Shown here in pieces: positions 34,225 to 48,620 of a stretch of 64,000 nt of DNA; positions within the stretch are counted from its first letter, which is position 1, and each line of letters starts with the position of its first letter. The notes beneath the pieces were generated by a model. It saw only the letters and a list, made by a program, of their open reading frames with translations, had not been told where the DNA came from and made no database searches. The stretch lies in the NCBI RefSeq assembly GCF_000346465.2, contig NC_034009.1:14776499-14840498 (forward strand), written 5' to 3'. The stretch is from Prunus persica (Eukaryota > Streptophyta > Magnoliopsida > Rosales > Rosaceae). The translations under genes were made by a program, and so were the position numbers.

Positions 34225-36794
34225 TGTGACACCTCGACTCAATTTTAATCGTTTATTAAATTTATTTAATTGTGAAATTACAATTTTGTCTTTGGGATAA
34301 GGTCATGTTAGTCGATCCAAGTATGCTTTCTCATCCTCTCAATGAAGAGAGAAACTCTCATGTAACAGGTATAACACTTTTTGCTATCCCCAACCAATAA
34401 CGTAATGACATGTAGGATAATTTTTTCACGTGTCATTGTGTTATTGGCCGGGGATAGCAAAATAGTGCTATCCCCATTATAGGTAAGTTTTTTTCCTCAA
34501 TGAGATCTAGCTATCTATTCAGGTGGTTTGGGTCAATTTTGGGTTTTTGAAACTCAATCTAGAACCTAGGTTTTGACCAATTTTTTGCTTGATTTTCCGG
34601 CAAGTTCCGGCCACTTTTTGGTTGTGGCCCAAGACCAAAAGTTGCTTCCCTAGTTGTCAAAATCATGTAGGTATTGGTATTGTCGAGTGTTTCGAGAATT
34701 TTTCGGTCGCAGAAATTTTCTCAAGGCACACATGCCCTGCAGGCGCCTGGGCCTTGGTGTGGTGGCCCATTTTGTTCTAAAATATTCTCCATGTCGTTCC
34801 GAGCACGACGGTATGCTCAAATTCGAATAGTGTTATTGTTTGACGGTCAAAAGGATTTACGCCTATTAGGTGATATCCAGGTTCGATATGTTCGGATTGT
34901 TGGATCAACTCCATTTCCAAGTATGTTAATCTATGTACCTCTAGAATCGTGTAGGAACCCACGAATCGAGAATTGGAGTCCTGGATACTTCGAATCAATT
35001 ATTCAAATATTACGTAAAATGATGACCGTCTGATAGTGCGATCGAAAGCAATCATACCGCTCAATCAAGACCAAACTTGCAGAACGGGTTTAGTAGGCTT
35101 AGTTGAACTCATAGGAACTTTCGGAGGAGGTCGTGGGCCACGCGGGCCCAGTTGACCAAATTTGGGAAGTTTGACCACTCAGTTGACCAAAAGTCTTTCA
35201 AGGTTATTCCACCTTTCAAAATGCATAGTTGGACCTTAGAAACTCTCCGTTTGTCGTATACACACTTGAGTCTCAAGAAAACTAGGAGCTTGTTTTTAAA
35301 GTTCTCTTTTGAAGTATTTTATTTAATCTAGTCCTCGTACTCTTCAATAGGTACTTAGGCTCAGCATACTCAGCAAGCAGGACCCTCTCAAGGTCACGCA
35401 GCTTCGAACTTCCTATGAGTGGACTTTGTTTTGAACAAGCATTATTTTCAAAGATTAGATTACCATGCATTTAAATTGGATTGCTTTGAATATGGAGTTG
35501 ATATATTATTTTAATTATGGAATTTGTGGTCGTTTGGATATTTAAACTTCATAATTATTTTGGATATGGTTTATATGCTTTGAGAAGTTGTTATTTACAT
35601 TATGATTTAAGAACTAGGCAAGTGGTGTATGAGAGTATGTACTTTGTTGATTGTTATGTGAGTATTGTGTTTGCACCATGCTAAGTACCCTCCCCTGGTT
35701 ACCCACACATGACGTTGGATTTTCCAGCGTGTGGGCTCACTTGGTTAGAACTTTATCACACGTGGCGTTGGATTTTTCGACGTGTGATAAAGCAGGCTAC
35801 GCGCATAGGACATAGTTGGTTTGGTTTGGCCACACTTGGCGTTGGATTTTCTGGCGTGTGTGCTATTGAGTGGCAGTCCCTCGGTTGGATAGCTCATCCC
35901 TAGATGTAGGGTAGAAAGTTCAAGCCGGCTAGTCAAACAATCCATGTGTAGGATTGTTTTCCCCGGTACTCGTATTGGTGTGAGATTATCGTATATAGAT
36001 ATTATATGTATATTTATGAATTTTGGGGCGTATACCTATACCGTCATGAGAATTTTCGTGGTCTATATGTATATAACTATATATATGTATACGCTTAACT
36101 ACTTTAAAAGTTTTCCTTACATACTACGTTTTGTAAACCTATATCTTGGGAGGGGGTTTGGTTAGAATCAAAAGAAATTGAACTTCGTTAGAACTATACT
36201 ATATCGGGAGTATAGGAGTACCTCAGTTTCATATTGATTTCGTATAAATGGTTTCAATTGCATGTTTTTAGCATCGTTTTTCAAATAGTGAGGTTAGTAT
36301 GTTGTTTTCCATTACGATAAAACTTTGTTTTTATCCACTCATAATTTTCTGTTTTGCTCCCCCAGGCAATAGCTTGATCTGAGTCGAGCCGAGACTTGAA
36401 TTTTCGAGCCCTGAACTTCTGTAAGGCAATCTTTATTTGTCTCTATTTCCGTTGAACTTTGTTTTCAGTTGTAAACTGAATTTCTCTAGGATTGCTCTGT
36501 TATCGCCTATGTTATGGTTGGATGTAAGGCCGGAGGCCAATTCTGTAATTGTGTGCGTATTGTGCATGCTGCTAGTTTAGAATTATTACTGTATTTTTAG
36601 ACAGGTTGAAATTTTTGAGAAAGTCCATTTTTTAGGGGAGACTCTGCCGAAATTTTGGCAGAAAGTCTCGACCCTCGTTTCCTTTGTTTTTGGAGAAGAG
36701 GATGATGTTAGTAAGTGGGGCTGACATCAGGTGAATGTCGAAAAAACCACAGGGTTCGTCACAGATTCCGAGGAATTTGGGGCTGGTCCTGTCA
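34225..36794 (+). mobile_element. Solo LTR of a Ty3/gypsy element, 2570 bp
   Basis: It begins TGTGACACCTCGACTC and ends GGTCCTGTCA, with TG...CA borders. A perfect 5-bp duplication TGATG flanks it at 34220-34224 and 36795-36799. No gag, pol, primer-binding site or second LTR is inside, so recombination between two LTRs probably removed the interior. The element belongs to the same family as the fragments at 3694-4276, 7531-9140, 10070-10512 and 60743-62400. Short frames inside are not genes. A few copies of the 'acgttggattttc' motif at 35700-35870 correspond to the array expanded at 7545-8370. Confidence 0.9.
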
Positions 36795-37411
36795 TGATGT
36801 TTGGGTTTTATATAAACCCAATAGTTCCCTCCTTGAGGAAAGTTCTAACTCGTGGAAAAACAAAGAGTATTTCCTTAGTGCTCTAGTTTACTCATTTGAT
36901 CAATTTCGAGTCTAGTCAACAAAGTACAGATATATAATTGGTTTGCCAGAGTCTTAAATTGAAGTGCTTTAATTTAGGATTATCAATTGTTAAATCTTGG
37001 GAGATGGACGCCTGTTGAACTACGAGCACAAGGATAGGAGCGAAATATGTGTTTAGGACATTACAATTCTTGCAAGCCTCAAATGCTAATATTGTCAATA
37101 TTTCTACACATTTATGTTTATTAGTTTACATGAGTTCTATGTAAGTTTGCTATCATATTTGATGCTTATAATTTTGTTGAGAATTATTATTTTTAAATTC
37201 ATATTTCCTATTGTTCCACCGACACTAAGTGCACCACAACAGTAACTGTAGGTATTTAAGCACTAGGTAACACTATGTTTTGGGTCTGTATGAATTTTTG
37301 TAAGGGAAAATTGCAAGAAGAGTAGTGGGAATAGACCATAGATAAAGTCTCCTCTTTATTTCACTTAATCCAATCAAGATTTGGTGGGAAGAGTGCAACG
37401 GTGGGGACAAG

Positions 37412-37619
37412 TAAATTGACCACATTACGAAAAGATAAAATGAGTAGTTATGTTCCATAAAATAGGAACCATTATTAGATTTTATTTTTAATTTTAATTT
37501 TTTAAAATATAAATTGACCATATTATCCTCATTTAATTAATATTCAAATTTTAATATTTGCATTAACCAATGGTATTTTCTGATAGTTTGAATGTTTCAC
37601 TGTTCTCTGCTTTTTGCTT

Positions 37620-37630
<11 letters not shown>
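37412..37630 (-). mobile_element. Relic of a small Helitron, 5' part
   Basis: Same relic as at 11218-11452 and in the same place within the unit. It is minus-strand, beginning at the TATATA/AAAGC block and lacking a CTAG end. Confidence 0.65.

Positions 37631-37634
<4 letters not shown>

Positions 37635-37658
<24 letters not shown>
37635..37658 (+). repeat. (GA)n microsatellite next to (TA)n
   Basis: About twelve GA units directly after a short AT run. Unit 0 has no such tract at the matching position, so it expanded after duplication. Confidence 0.9.
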
Positions 37659-38329
37659 TTTGTACCACAACCTTCTAGTTTGGGAAACACGGCCTTATTG
37701 TCATGATTGTTTTCTGTTTCGTCCACTTGGAATAATTTATACTACTTTACAGCGAGGGATGAGGAAGGAGAGAAGAGAGATAGGGAAGGGGACTTGCTGT
37801 TAACGGAGGAAGGATTTGGTGGCTGCTCCCTATGGAGGGAGAGAGGCAGGGGAGCTGAGTGGTTGGGTTCTTCTAGTTTTTCTTTTTTCTTGAGTTAATT
37901 ACCGCATTATGACTTGGCATTTAGTTAGGGGAAGATGGTGGGCAGATGTCGGCACAAGTTGGGTTATTTTGGTCCCAATCTGTAATCCAACTCATACACA
38001 GCAATTTATGATTTCTTGGGACTTGCTTATTATTAGGCCAACCCAATCCAACTCTTTTGTGATCGAGTTGGGCCATTTGATTAGGTTAACCCAAAATTAT
38101 GCCCTTAAGTTTTTATTCCAACCCGTACATAGAGGTTTATATTTTTTGAATCTAATACCCACTCATTACCAGGCCAACCCTTTTAGAGCACTTCCACCCA
38201 TTTGCCATGGCAAACGGCAAGGGCAAGGCAAGGTGTGTTTCCACCCATTGCCATCGCAAAGGACAAATACTATTCACTTTTAGTTTTTTTTTTATTATTA
38301 TTTATACCTAAACAATTAATTTTTAGAAG

Positions 38330-38560
38330 ATTTTCGGTTCCCACGTGTCAATATTTAATACAAAATTCATATCTCATAATTCGAATAATTTTTCGGATTC
38401 AAATAAGATTTTCAGAAAAGATTCTCGGTTGCCACGTGTTGATATTTATTATAAAATACAAATCTCAAATTTCATATAAAATTTTAGGGTAAGATTCTCG
38501 GATGCCACGTGTCGATATTATTTATTATAAAATACAAATCTCGTATTTCAGATAAGATTT
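38330..38560 (+). repeat. Three subterminal repeats with CCACGTGT motifs
   Basis: 'gattctcggttgccacgtgt' followed by 'atttattataaaataca' recurs about three times near the left end of the Harbinger element, at roughly 75-110 bp spacing. The CACGTG core is a G-box, but here it is more likely part of a transposase-binding or self-regulatory region. Confidence 0.6.
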
Positions 38561-38778
38561 TTACCCTCTAAAATCGCGACACATGTCATCTCTATCTTCT
38601 AAATTTCTCTATAAAATCAGAGGCTCAACTCATACCTCTCACACCATATCTTTCTATCCTTTCATTTATCAGATTTTAGATTTCATACTCCACTTTCAAT
38701 GTCATACATGAGGAGATGCTTGGAGAGACAAGAGCGAGAAATTAAAGAAAGAGGGCGAGAAGAGCTGAAGAAAAAAGG

Positions 38779-39551
38779 GTGCAGCAAGAAGATGATGAAC
38801 AAGTTGCCATGGCGGTGGGTATGCTCGATCTATCAAGGCAAGGCCGCTATAGTGGTTCACAAGTCGGCCGTGGCCCGAACGTAGACAGATATAGGCATTC
38901 TCGGGGTAAGAATCTTTTGGAAGATTACATTATCCCAAATTCTGTGTACTCTAATGTTGATTTTCGAGGGAGATATAGAATGCAACCCCATTTGTTCAAT
39001 AAAGTCATGCATGATGTTTGCAATTACGATGCATACTTCGTTTAGAAGTGTGATGCTGTTGGGTTTTTGGGGCTTCTTCCGGAGCAAAAGCTTACAGCTG
39101 CTATACGAATGGTGATGTATGATGCATATGCTGATTAGGTGGATGAGATTGCTAGGATGGGGGAAGTCCACTACTCTTGAGAACTTGGTCATATTCTGTG
39201 ATGCAATCGAAACTCTCTACACCAAGGACTACCTCCGCAAACCTACGCTTAGGGACCTCCAAAGGTTTCTACACAAATATGAAGCTCAAGGTTTTCCAAG
39301 CATGATTGGAAGCATCGACTGTATGCATTGGCAATGAAAGAATTGCCCAACTGCCTGGCAAGGAGATTATGGGAATAGGAAAAGGCAAAAGCATATCATT
39401 CTGGAAGCCGTTGCTGGATTCGATACATGGTTTGGCATGCCTTTTTTGGAATTGCCGGATCTCAAAATGACCTGAATGTGTTGGGTCAATCCTCGGTATT
39501 CAACGACCTCTTGAGGGGTGAAGCCCCGAATATCACCTATGAAGTCAAGTG
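38779..39551 (+). pseudogene. PIF/Harbinger transposase (Plant_tran type), broken
   Basis: The N-terminal part contains DFRGRYRMQPHLFNKVMHDV. The frame stops at 39043 (TAG), resumes as LGLLPEQKLTAAIRMVMYDA, and meets another TAG near 39136 and then a one-base loss. It continues as TLENLVIFCDAIETLYTKDY through FPSMIGSIDCMHWQ, whose aspartate is the first catalytic acidic residue. A TGA follows where the family has Trp (WKNCP). A further frameshift precedes the GSQND block with the second acidic residue. The coding region ends at NITYEVK, and the C-terminal third with the catalytic Glu is deleted. At least four lesions make it inactive. Confidence 0.85.
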
Positions 39552-39839
39552 AAGATACTCTGTGTTGAAGCTTTGTTTATGTTTTGTTTTGAATTATGCT
39601 TTGGTTGTGTTTTACTTTTAATTATGCTTTGGTTATGTTTTTTTTTAAAATTATGCTTTAGTTTGATGTATGCAATCTGTTGAATAAAAAGGTATTTTAT
39701 TGAATGATTTCTTTAGTCACTATAAGAAAAGCAATAGAACTAATTATGATGTACTACTTATTAAATAAAAGACAAGAATTACCACTACTTTAATAAAAAA
39801 AACAAGCAATACAATTAAATAAAAGGCAAGCAAAATAAC

Positions 39840-40796
39840 TTAATGGTTTTGATCATTTAACCAATCGGTGTTGCTAGGTCCATCGTTACAGAAAAGCCTT
39901 CTTCTCATAACATCCCTTCGTTCTAGCTTCCAAAATTGTTTTGTTTCAATGGACATATGGCTTGTATCCATGGCCATGGTTTCTCGATCATTCTTCTCAA
40001 TGTCTTGTTTGCGTATATACTCCCTTTCTCTTGCATATTCTTTATTCAGTGCCTTCTTGTCCGCATCTTTTTTCATGTCTAATTCAATTCTCATGGTGTC
40101 GTTCTTTGCAATTTGCTCCAAAAGTTTTGCAGTATCATTGGTGGAAGTACTCTCTCTCTTGGCCTTCGTCGCCTTTCTCCCAATGGGCCTCGGCTCCCTT
40201 TGAATTGGTGAGTCTTGACTCATCGGGGAATCCAAAGGCAAATCTGACGCCGTTGAATCATGGAATGGTGTCTCGTTCAACACAACGGTCGGACCTGCGA
40301 GAATAATTCTGAACCTCGAACAATTTTTCAAAACCTCCCAACATTGGTCATGGTTGAAAGATTTTTTGCCTTGCCCAATGGCACCAAACCATATTTGTGC
40401 TTGCATAATCTATTTAAAAAAAATATTGGAAATGCAAGAAACATTACAAATTTTTTTAAAAAAAATTAGGACATAAAAATTAATAAAATGGAAATTACAA
40501 ATACTTTACCTCATTGCCACGATTTTCCCCGCTTCGATGGTTGTCCCTCTCTTTTGCCAACGCATCTCTCCATTTTCCCAACTCTTTATTCAAAAAATTC
40601 ACCTACTAGCCAAGACCATTTCCGTACAAGCCAAACCCAATCTTTCACAAAATTCAGCATGAATTTTTCTCCACATATGAGAGAATTTCATCTCATTGCC
40701 CGTGATCGGACAATGACCAACTTGGACCCAACACTTACACAATAGAACATCTTCCATGGTTGTCCACGCCCCTCCGGCTTCGATGGAAGATGTCAT
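39840..40796 (-). pseudogene. Harbinger ORF1: Myb/SANT-like DNA-binding plus NAM-associated region
   Basis: The first exon (40796 to about 40510) reads AWTTMEDVLLCKCWVQVGHC and EMKFSHMWRKIHAEFCERLG, a trihelix/SANT-like fold. A one-base loss near 40601 causes an early stop, although the following codons still read LNKELGKWRDALAKERDN. After an intron of about 100 bp, the second exon (40406-39840) is intact for 188 codons. It contains QAQIWFGAIGQGKKSFNHDQ, CWEVLKNCSRF, and a charged coiled tail. This protein normally partners the transposase to bind element ends. The frameshift in exon 1 suggests loss of function. Confidence 0.75.
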
Positions 40797-41529
40797 AAGA
40801 TGATGAATAAAAACTAAATTTGAAAGTGAATAAAATTTTGTCTAGAAAGTGAATAATATTAGAAGGAGAAGAAAATATATGAGGATTTGGTGTTGAAAGT
40901 GAAGAATATTGGTAGGTGTTTATAGAAAAAAAAATTGAATTTTTTTCCATATTTTTTTATACACAAAAAAAAGGGCAGCCATTGGATTGAAGGAGAAAAC
41001 TAGATCGGAGAGCCCAAAGGCAGCCACGTGGCTTCTAGCCGTTGGTGCAAAATCAGGGCTGATGCCAGCCTAGCATCTGCGCACGAAATTCGAATTTTTT
41101 TTTTTTTTTTTTATAAAACTTTTGGAGTGTGAAATGTACGAGCCAACGGTAAAATAATTTCAAACTCGGGTGTTGACGTCAGGCTAGCGTCAGCCATAAC
41201 GTCAGCAGCCCTCGGCTAGAGCACAGGCTCGTTTCACCTGTGGGCTAGCCCCGTTTCGTGGGACCCCCAAGCTGCTCGGGCAGCTTCGGCCCTCTGGAAT
41301 GCGCTTTTGGGCTTGGGCCCCCTCTTGCCCTGGCAAGGGCCCCTTGCTGGAAGTGCTTTTATGATCGGGTTGAGCTATTCAGTCGAGTTTACGCAAAATT
41401 ATAACCATGGAGTTAGGTTAATTGTGCAAAGGCACAAAGCAGGGTACCCATTCCTTTACACCCACATCTAATTCCCTCCTCGTACATTAGAATATTATAG
41501 ATATCGTATTGTCAAACTAGGGGAAAAAA

Positions 41530-41783
41530 ATGGTGAATGAAAATGTTGAGGGTTCTAAAAGAAATGTTATGCTTCTAAAGGAATGGTTGCAGCTTCTAAT
41601 AGAAATGCTGTTGCTGCCAAGGGAGATGATGTTCAGTTAGTTCCAAAAGACAGGTTGTTGGATCTTAAGGATAGGAAAAGGGGGATGAAGGAGGTCTTTG
41701 AGGTAAAGAGAGAGTGGAAGAGTTTGATAATCTACCTATCTTCCCCATATATTCGAAAAAGAACCATACAATATAGACACTAA
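41530..41783 (+). pseudogene. Conserved small frame downstream of AKR copy 2
   Basis: Counterpart of 12100-12360. The ATG-started frame stops early, while the second frame (from 41583) reads VQLVPKDRLLDLKDRKRGMK to the same IRKRTIQYRH end. The reading frame differs from unit 0 by a 7-bp indel. Parent unknown. Confidence 0.35.
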
Positions 41784-42074
41784 ATGTATGTTTCAACCCA
41801 CATGAAAATTAGAAAACAAAACCCTAGTTTTGGTTTCTTGACAAGCAATGTCATTCTTTTGGTGACAAAGAAAATTAAGTCAAAGAAATAAAATGAAAAA
41901 CTTCGCTTGACCCCAGATTATTTCATACTTTTAGATACTCATACGACATGATGAAATCTGTGCACAAAATGACCAACGTCTCAAAGTCAGTCATAACATA
42001 ACTCCTAACGGTAAGGAAATTCACAAAGCTCATGAGGTACAAAGAAGCATTATGACATGACAAAAGACACATGC

Positions 42075-44670
<2,596 letters not shown>

Positions 44671-44703
44671 TTGCTATCTGTGGTTGTTTCAGTTTGGTTC
44701 GTA

Positions 44704-44711
44704 TATTTATA
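44704..44711 (-). promoter_or_regulatory. Possible TATA box of AKR copy 2
   Basis: Minus-strand TATAAATA lies 34-41 bp upstream of the ATG, at the same place as TATAAAAATA in copy 1. The spacing leaves almost no leader, so the call is weak. Confidence 0.3.
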
Positions 44712-44989
44712 ATTGCAGAAAGTGAAAACTTCAAACGAGCTGGCCAATCTGAAACAATTCAAACGTGCCGGCGCCAGATCATCTCTCCCATCGATGCTTT
44801 TTTTTTTCTTCTCTCTCTCTTTTCAAATTTCTTTCAGGGAACTGTGCACAAATACTAGACTATTAGAATGTCTGGTGAGCCTGCCAATGAATATTTGGAC
44901 AAATCATGCATCCACATAGGTGCAGCAAGCGTCATGGCTGATGCGGAAGCCATTGCAACTGTTGGTTGTCATTTGAACAAGCTACCGTT

Positions 44990-45325
44990 TGGTAAGACAG
45001 CATTTTCAACTGACGTGTCAAAAGTGTTACATAGATATTTAATAGCTAGAAATACTATCTCATATCACTCCAACCAATATGTCAAAGCTAATGTAGAATG
45101 AAGACTAGAAGTTGAAATGTTATTTTTGACATTCCAAAAGCAAGATGTCAAATGAATATATATATTTTTTAAAATTTAAAATAAATCTACACTAAAATGT
45201 AATAAAATAATAATTTAATTTGACATATTGAGTGGAGTGTAAAACTGTGTAAGATATTAAATTACCACATTAGCCATCAAATTTAAATTTGATGTTTAGT
45301 ATTTGACATCTCCCTTGGAGATCCT
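44990..45325. mobile_element. Insertion of about 330 bp in the AKR-2 5' flank
   Basis: Aligned with unit 1 (about 22145-22165), unit 2 has extra sequence between 'gctaccgtttgg' and 'gcccttctatccgg'. Its edges contain 'ttttcaactgacgtgtcaaa' and 'atttgacatctccc', suggesting an AT-rich MITE. Termini and target duplication could not be fixed. Confidence 0.45.
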
Positions 45326-45639
45326 CGCCCTTCTATCCGGAAAAAGAATGCATATTTTTAATAATTTATAGACTGAATTACCCCTCCATAACTAACAGAA
45401 GTTTTAAAAAAAAAACGTGACAGAAATTGCAGATTCTACTTGCATTGCTTCAAATTAAAATGACAGAGACCAACATGGTAAAAGTAACAAACTACAAACA
45501 CTAAAAGTGACTTTTTGCCATAAAAGATTAAATAAATAATTTTTTTTGAAAAGGAGAAAGACACAGATGATGAGTCCTCTTTATTTCACCTAATCCAATC
45601 AAGATTTGGTGGGAGGAGTACAACGGTGGAGAGGAATAA

Positions 45640-46048
45640 GAGCATCCACAATGTGCTCCTTAAACTACCTTCTTAGCTAAAATTTGGGGAGGAATTGAAA
45701 AACCCACCTCTAACCATGCTCCTTATCCAGCTCCTAAAATAGGGAGATCTTTAGGAGTTCTTAAATCTGAGAAGAGAGAAATCACTCCTAGTGACTCTCT
45801 ATAATTAAATGCTTTTGTATTTAATATTATTTTAAACATTTATTTAATGCCAAGTATTTCTTTATTTTTGTTTTTGTGTCTACACTTTATTCAAAAATTG
45901 AATTAAAAAATATTTAAAATATTTATGATTCTTTAAAGTATGGAGTATGGTTGAAGTTGAAATTTTTTATAGAGCTCTTAAAATAGTTTTCTAGTGTTTG
46001 TAGCTAAATGTTAACTAAAAAAAATAGAGAGCATTATTGTGGAAGCAC
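45640..46048. mobile_element. Tourist-like MITE with empty site in paralogues
   Basis: The left terminus GAGCATCCACAATG and right terminus CATTATTGTGGAAGCAC are imperfect inverted repeats, flanked by TAA at 45637-45639 and 46049-46051. Units 0 and 2 have 'ggagtaaattgacc' and 'caagtaaattgacc' with a single TAA and no insert. At 409 bp it has no coding capacity. A 3' part of the same MITE recurs at about 46378-46645. Confidence 0.85.
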
Positions 46049-46051
46049 TAA

Positions 46052-47150
46052 ATTGACTATGTTACGAAAAGATAAAATAAGTAGTTATTCAATAAAAATA
46101 GGACTCATTATCATATTTTATTTTTAATTCTAATATTTTAATATAAAAATATAAATTGACCATATTATCCTCCTTTAATTAATAATTTCAATTTTTAATA
46201 TTTGCATTAACCAAGGACATTTTTTTGGTATTTTGAATGTTTCACTATTCTCTACCTTGCTTTATATATACTAGCATCTCGCACACTCTTCCGCGCTTGA
46301 TAGATTTTTTTTAAAATTTTTTAAAATTTATTTTAGAATTAAAAAAGATAATGGGTAGTTTTGTTCCATAAAAATAGGAAATTACTCCTAGTGACTCCCT
46401 ACAATTAAGTGCTTCTGTATTTAATATTATTTTAAATATTTATTTAATGCCAACTATTTTTTATTATTGTTTTTGTGTCTACACTTTATTCAAAAATTGA
46501 ATTAAAAAATATTTAAAAGATTTATGATTCTTGAAACTAGGGAGTATGGTTGAAGTTGAAATTTTTTATAGAGCTCTTAAAATAGTTTTCTAGTATTTTT
46601 AGCTAAATTTTAACTAAAAAAATAGAGAGCATGATTGTTGAAGCTCTAAATTGACTATATTACGAAAATATAAAATGAGTAGCTATTCAATAAAAATAGG
46701 ATTCATTATCAGATTTTATTTTTAATTTTTAATTTTTAATATAAAAATATAAATTGACCATATTATCCTCCTTTAATTAATAATTTTTAACTTTTAATAT
46801 TTGTATTAACCAATGGCATTTTTTTGGTATTTTGAATGTTTCACCATTCTCTACCTTACTTTATATATACTAGCCTCTCTGCACGCTCTTCCACGCCAGA
46901 GAGATTTTTTTATTAAAAATTAAAAAATTATTTTAGAATTGAAAAAGATAATGGGTAGTTGTGTTCCATAAAAATAGGATCAATTATTTGATTTTTCTTT
47001 TAATTTTAATTTTTTTTAATATGAAAAAGTGTGAATTTACCATATTATCCCTATTTAATTAACAATTTTAATTCTTAATGTTTGCATTAACCAAGTGCAT
47101 TCTTTGGTATTTTCAATGTTTTACCATTTTTTACCTTTTGCTTTATATAT
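46052..47150 (-). mobile_element. Head-to-tail run of three Helitron copies
   Basis: On the minus strand, copy 1 runs from about 47150 to a CTAG end at 46870-46873, with 'gcgtggaagagcgtgc' just before it. Directly after the CTAG, TATATATAAAG starts copy 2, which ends at CTAG 46271-46274 (preceded by 'gcgcggaagagtgtgc'). Again TATATATAAAG follows directly and starts copy 3, of which only the 5' part (to about 46052) remains. Copy 2 contains a piece of the MITE. The junctions have no intervening host DNA. Confidence 0.8.
46378..46645. repeat. 3' piece of the Tourist-like MITE inside Helitron copy 2
   Basis: This segment matches 45770-46048 ('ttactcctagtgactc' through 'gagagcatgattgttgaagc') and ends at the same TAAATTGAC site. 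Its left terminus is missing and fused to Helitron 3' sequence at about 46376. It was duplicated with its surroundings, not inserted independently. Confidence 0.8.
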
Positions 47151-47154
47151 ATAA

Positions 47155-47445
47155 ATACCCTATATGAAATAGACTTTAGAAACACACCCAAAGCCCATTT
47201 ACAACATAACAAAGAGACTTTTAACTTCTTATAAATTACAAAGCTGCCATCAATTTCTTAAAATAAGCCCAACCCAAAATACTCATTAGGGTATCAAAGT
47301 CATTTAATAATCAAAATTAAATTTAATAGGGCCAACTGTCATTTTTGGGGCTTTTTTTTTGGGTTTATTTATAGAAATGAAATGGTGTAGGATTTATCTA
47401 TATTATTAGTGCTAAGAATAGGTATATGACTAAATATCTCTAATT
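47155..47445 (+). repeat. Direct repeat, copy 1 (~290 bp)
   Basis: 'tatatgaaatagactttaga' through 'atatgactaaatatc' matches 48122-48412 in the same orientation and order. It is AT-rich and non-coding, possibly a MITE or recombination duplicate specific to unit 3. Confidence 0.75.
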
Positions 47446-48121
47446 TATTCTACTTTATAGGGAGGAATGAGGGAGGAAATAAGAGAGAGAGGGACAGGGA
47501 CTTGTCGGTGACGGAGGGGTGTTTGGCAGCGGCTCCTCATGGAGGGAGTGAGGTAGGGGTGCTGAGTGGTTGGGTTCTTCTAGTTTTTCTTTTTCTTGGG
47601 TTAATTACCGCATTATGACTTGGCATTTAGTTGGGGGAAGATGATGGGCAGATGTCGGCACAGGTTGGGTCGGTTTTGGTCCTAATATGTAATCCAACCC
47701 ATACATAGCGGCTTATGATTTCTTAGGACCTGCTTATTATTAGGCCCACCCAATCAGACTCTTTTGTACTCGAGTTGGGCCGTTTGGTTAGGTTAACCCA
47801 AAATTATGCCCACTCTTAAGTTTTGGTTCCAACTCGTACATAACGGTTTATGATTTTTTGAACTCAATACCCACTCATCACTAGCCAACCCTCTTATTAT
47901 TGGGTTGAGCTATTCAATTGAGTTGACCCAAAATTATAACCATAGAGTTAGGTTAATTGCGCAAAGCAAGGTACCCGTTCTTTTTCACCCACGTTCGATC
48001 CCCTCGTCGTACATTAGAATAGTATAGATATTGTATTATCAAAATAGGAAAAAAAAATAATAATAAAAGAAGGGAAGATTCACTATAATACTTAATATAG
48101 GAGCCCAAATTATTTAAAAAA

Positions 48122-48412
48122 AAACTTATATGAAATGGAGTTTAGAAACACACCCAAAATTCATTTACAACATAACAAAAAGGCTTTTAACTTCTTTTAA
48201 ATTACAAAACTGCCATTGATCTCTTAAAACAAACCCAACCCAAAATCTTCATAAAAAAGCCCAAATCACTCAATGGGGCATCAAGGTTATTTAATAATTA
48301 AAATTAAATTTAATAGGGCTAACTATCATTTTTTGGGTATGTTTATAGAAATTAAATGGTTTAGGGTTTATTTATAGTTTTAGTGCTAAAAATTGGTATA
48401 TGACTAAATATC
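48122..48412 (+). repeat. Direct repeat, copy 2 (~290 bp)
   Basis: Partner of 47155-47445, with a short extra 'cataaaaaagcccaaatcac' and other small differences. The two copies bracket the 'tgacttggcattta' block of unit 3. Confidence 0.75.
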
Positions 48413-48429
48413 AAAAAATAAAAATAAAA

Positions 48430-48620
48430 AATGAACGAAATTGTTGAGGGTTCTAAAGGAAATGTTATGCTTCTAAAGGAACGGTTGCAGCTTCTAATAG
48501 AAATGTTATTGCTGCCAAGGGAAATGATGTTCAGTTAGTTCCAAAAGACAGGTTGTTGGATCTTAAAGATAGAAAAAGGGGGATGAAGGCGATCTTAGGT
48601 AAGGAGAGAGTGGAAGAGTT
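48430..48620 (+). pseudogene. Conserved small frame downstream of AKR copy 3, degraded
   Basis: Counterpart of 12100-12360 and 41530-41783, with 'atgaacgaaattgttgaggg' at its start. It is shortened near 48595 ('gcgatcttaggtaagg') and loses the C-terminal part of the frame. Confidence 0.35.

Larger units (their letters stand above)
38186..41358. mobile_element. PIF/Harbinger element with two genes
   Basis: The left end GAGCACTTCCA and the right end TGGAAGTGCTT form short terminal inverted repeats. They are flanked by the duplication TTA at 38183-38185 and 41359-41361, the classic Harbinger target. The paralogous position in unit 0 (about 11960-11965, 'ccaaccctcttatgatc') carries a single TTA and no element. 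Insertion therefore followed the duplication that separated units 0 and 2. Inside are a broken transposase on the plus strand and an ORF1/Myb-like gene on the minus strand, arranged convergently. It is 3173 bp and no longer autonomous. Confidence 0.93.

Noticed and set aside
34225..36794. Complete retrotransposon
   Set aside because: No primer-binding site, gag/pol motif or second LTR lies between the duplicated TGATG sites; it is a single LTR.
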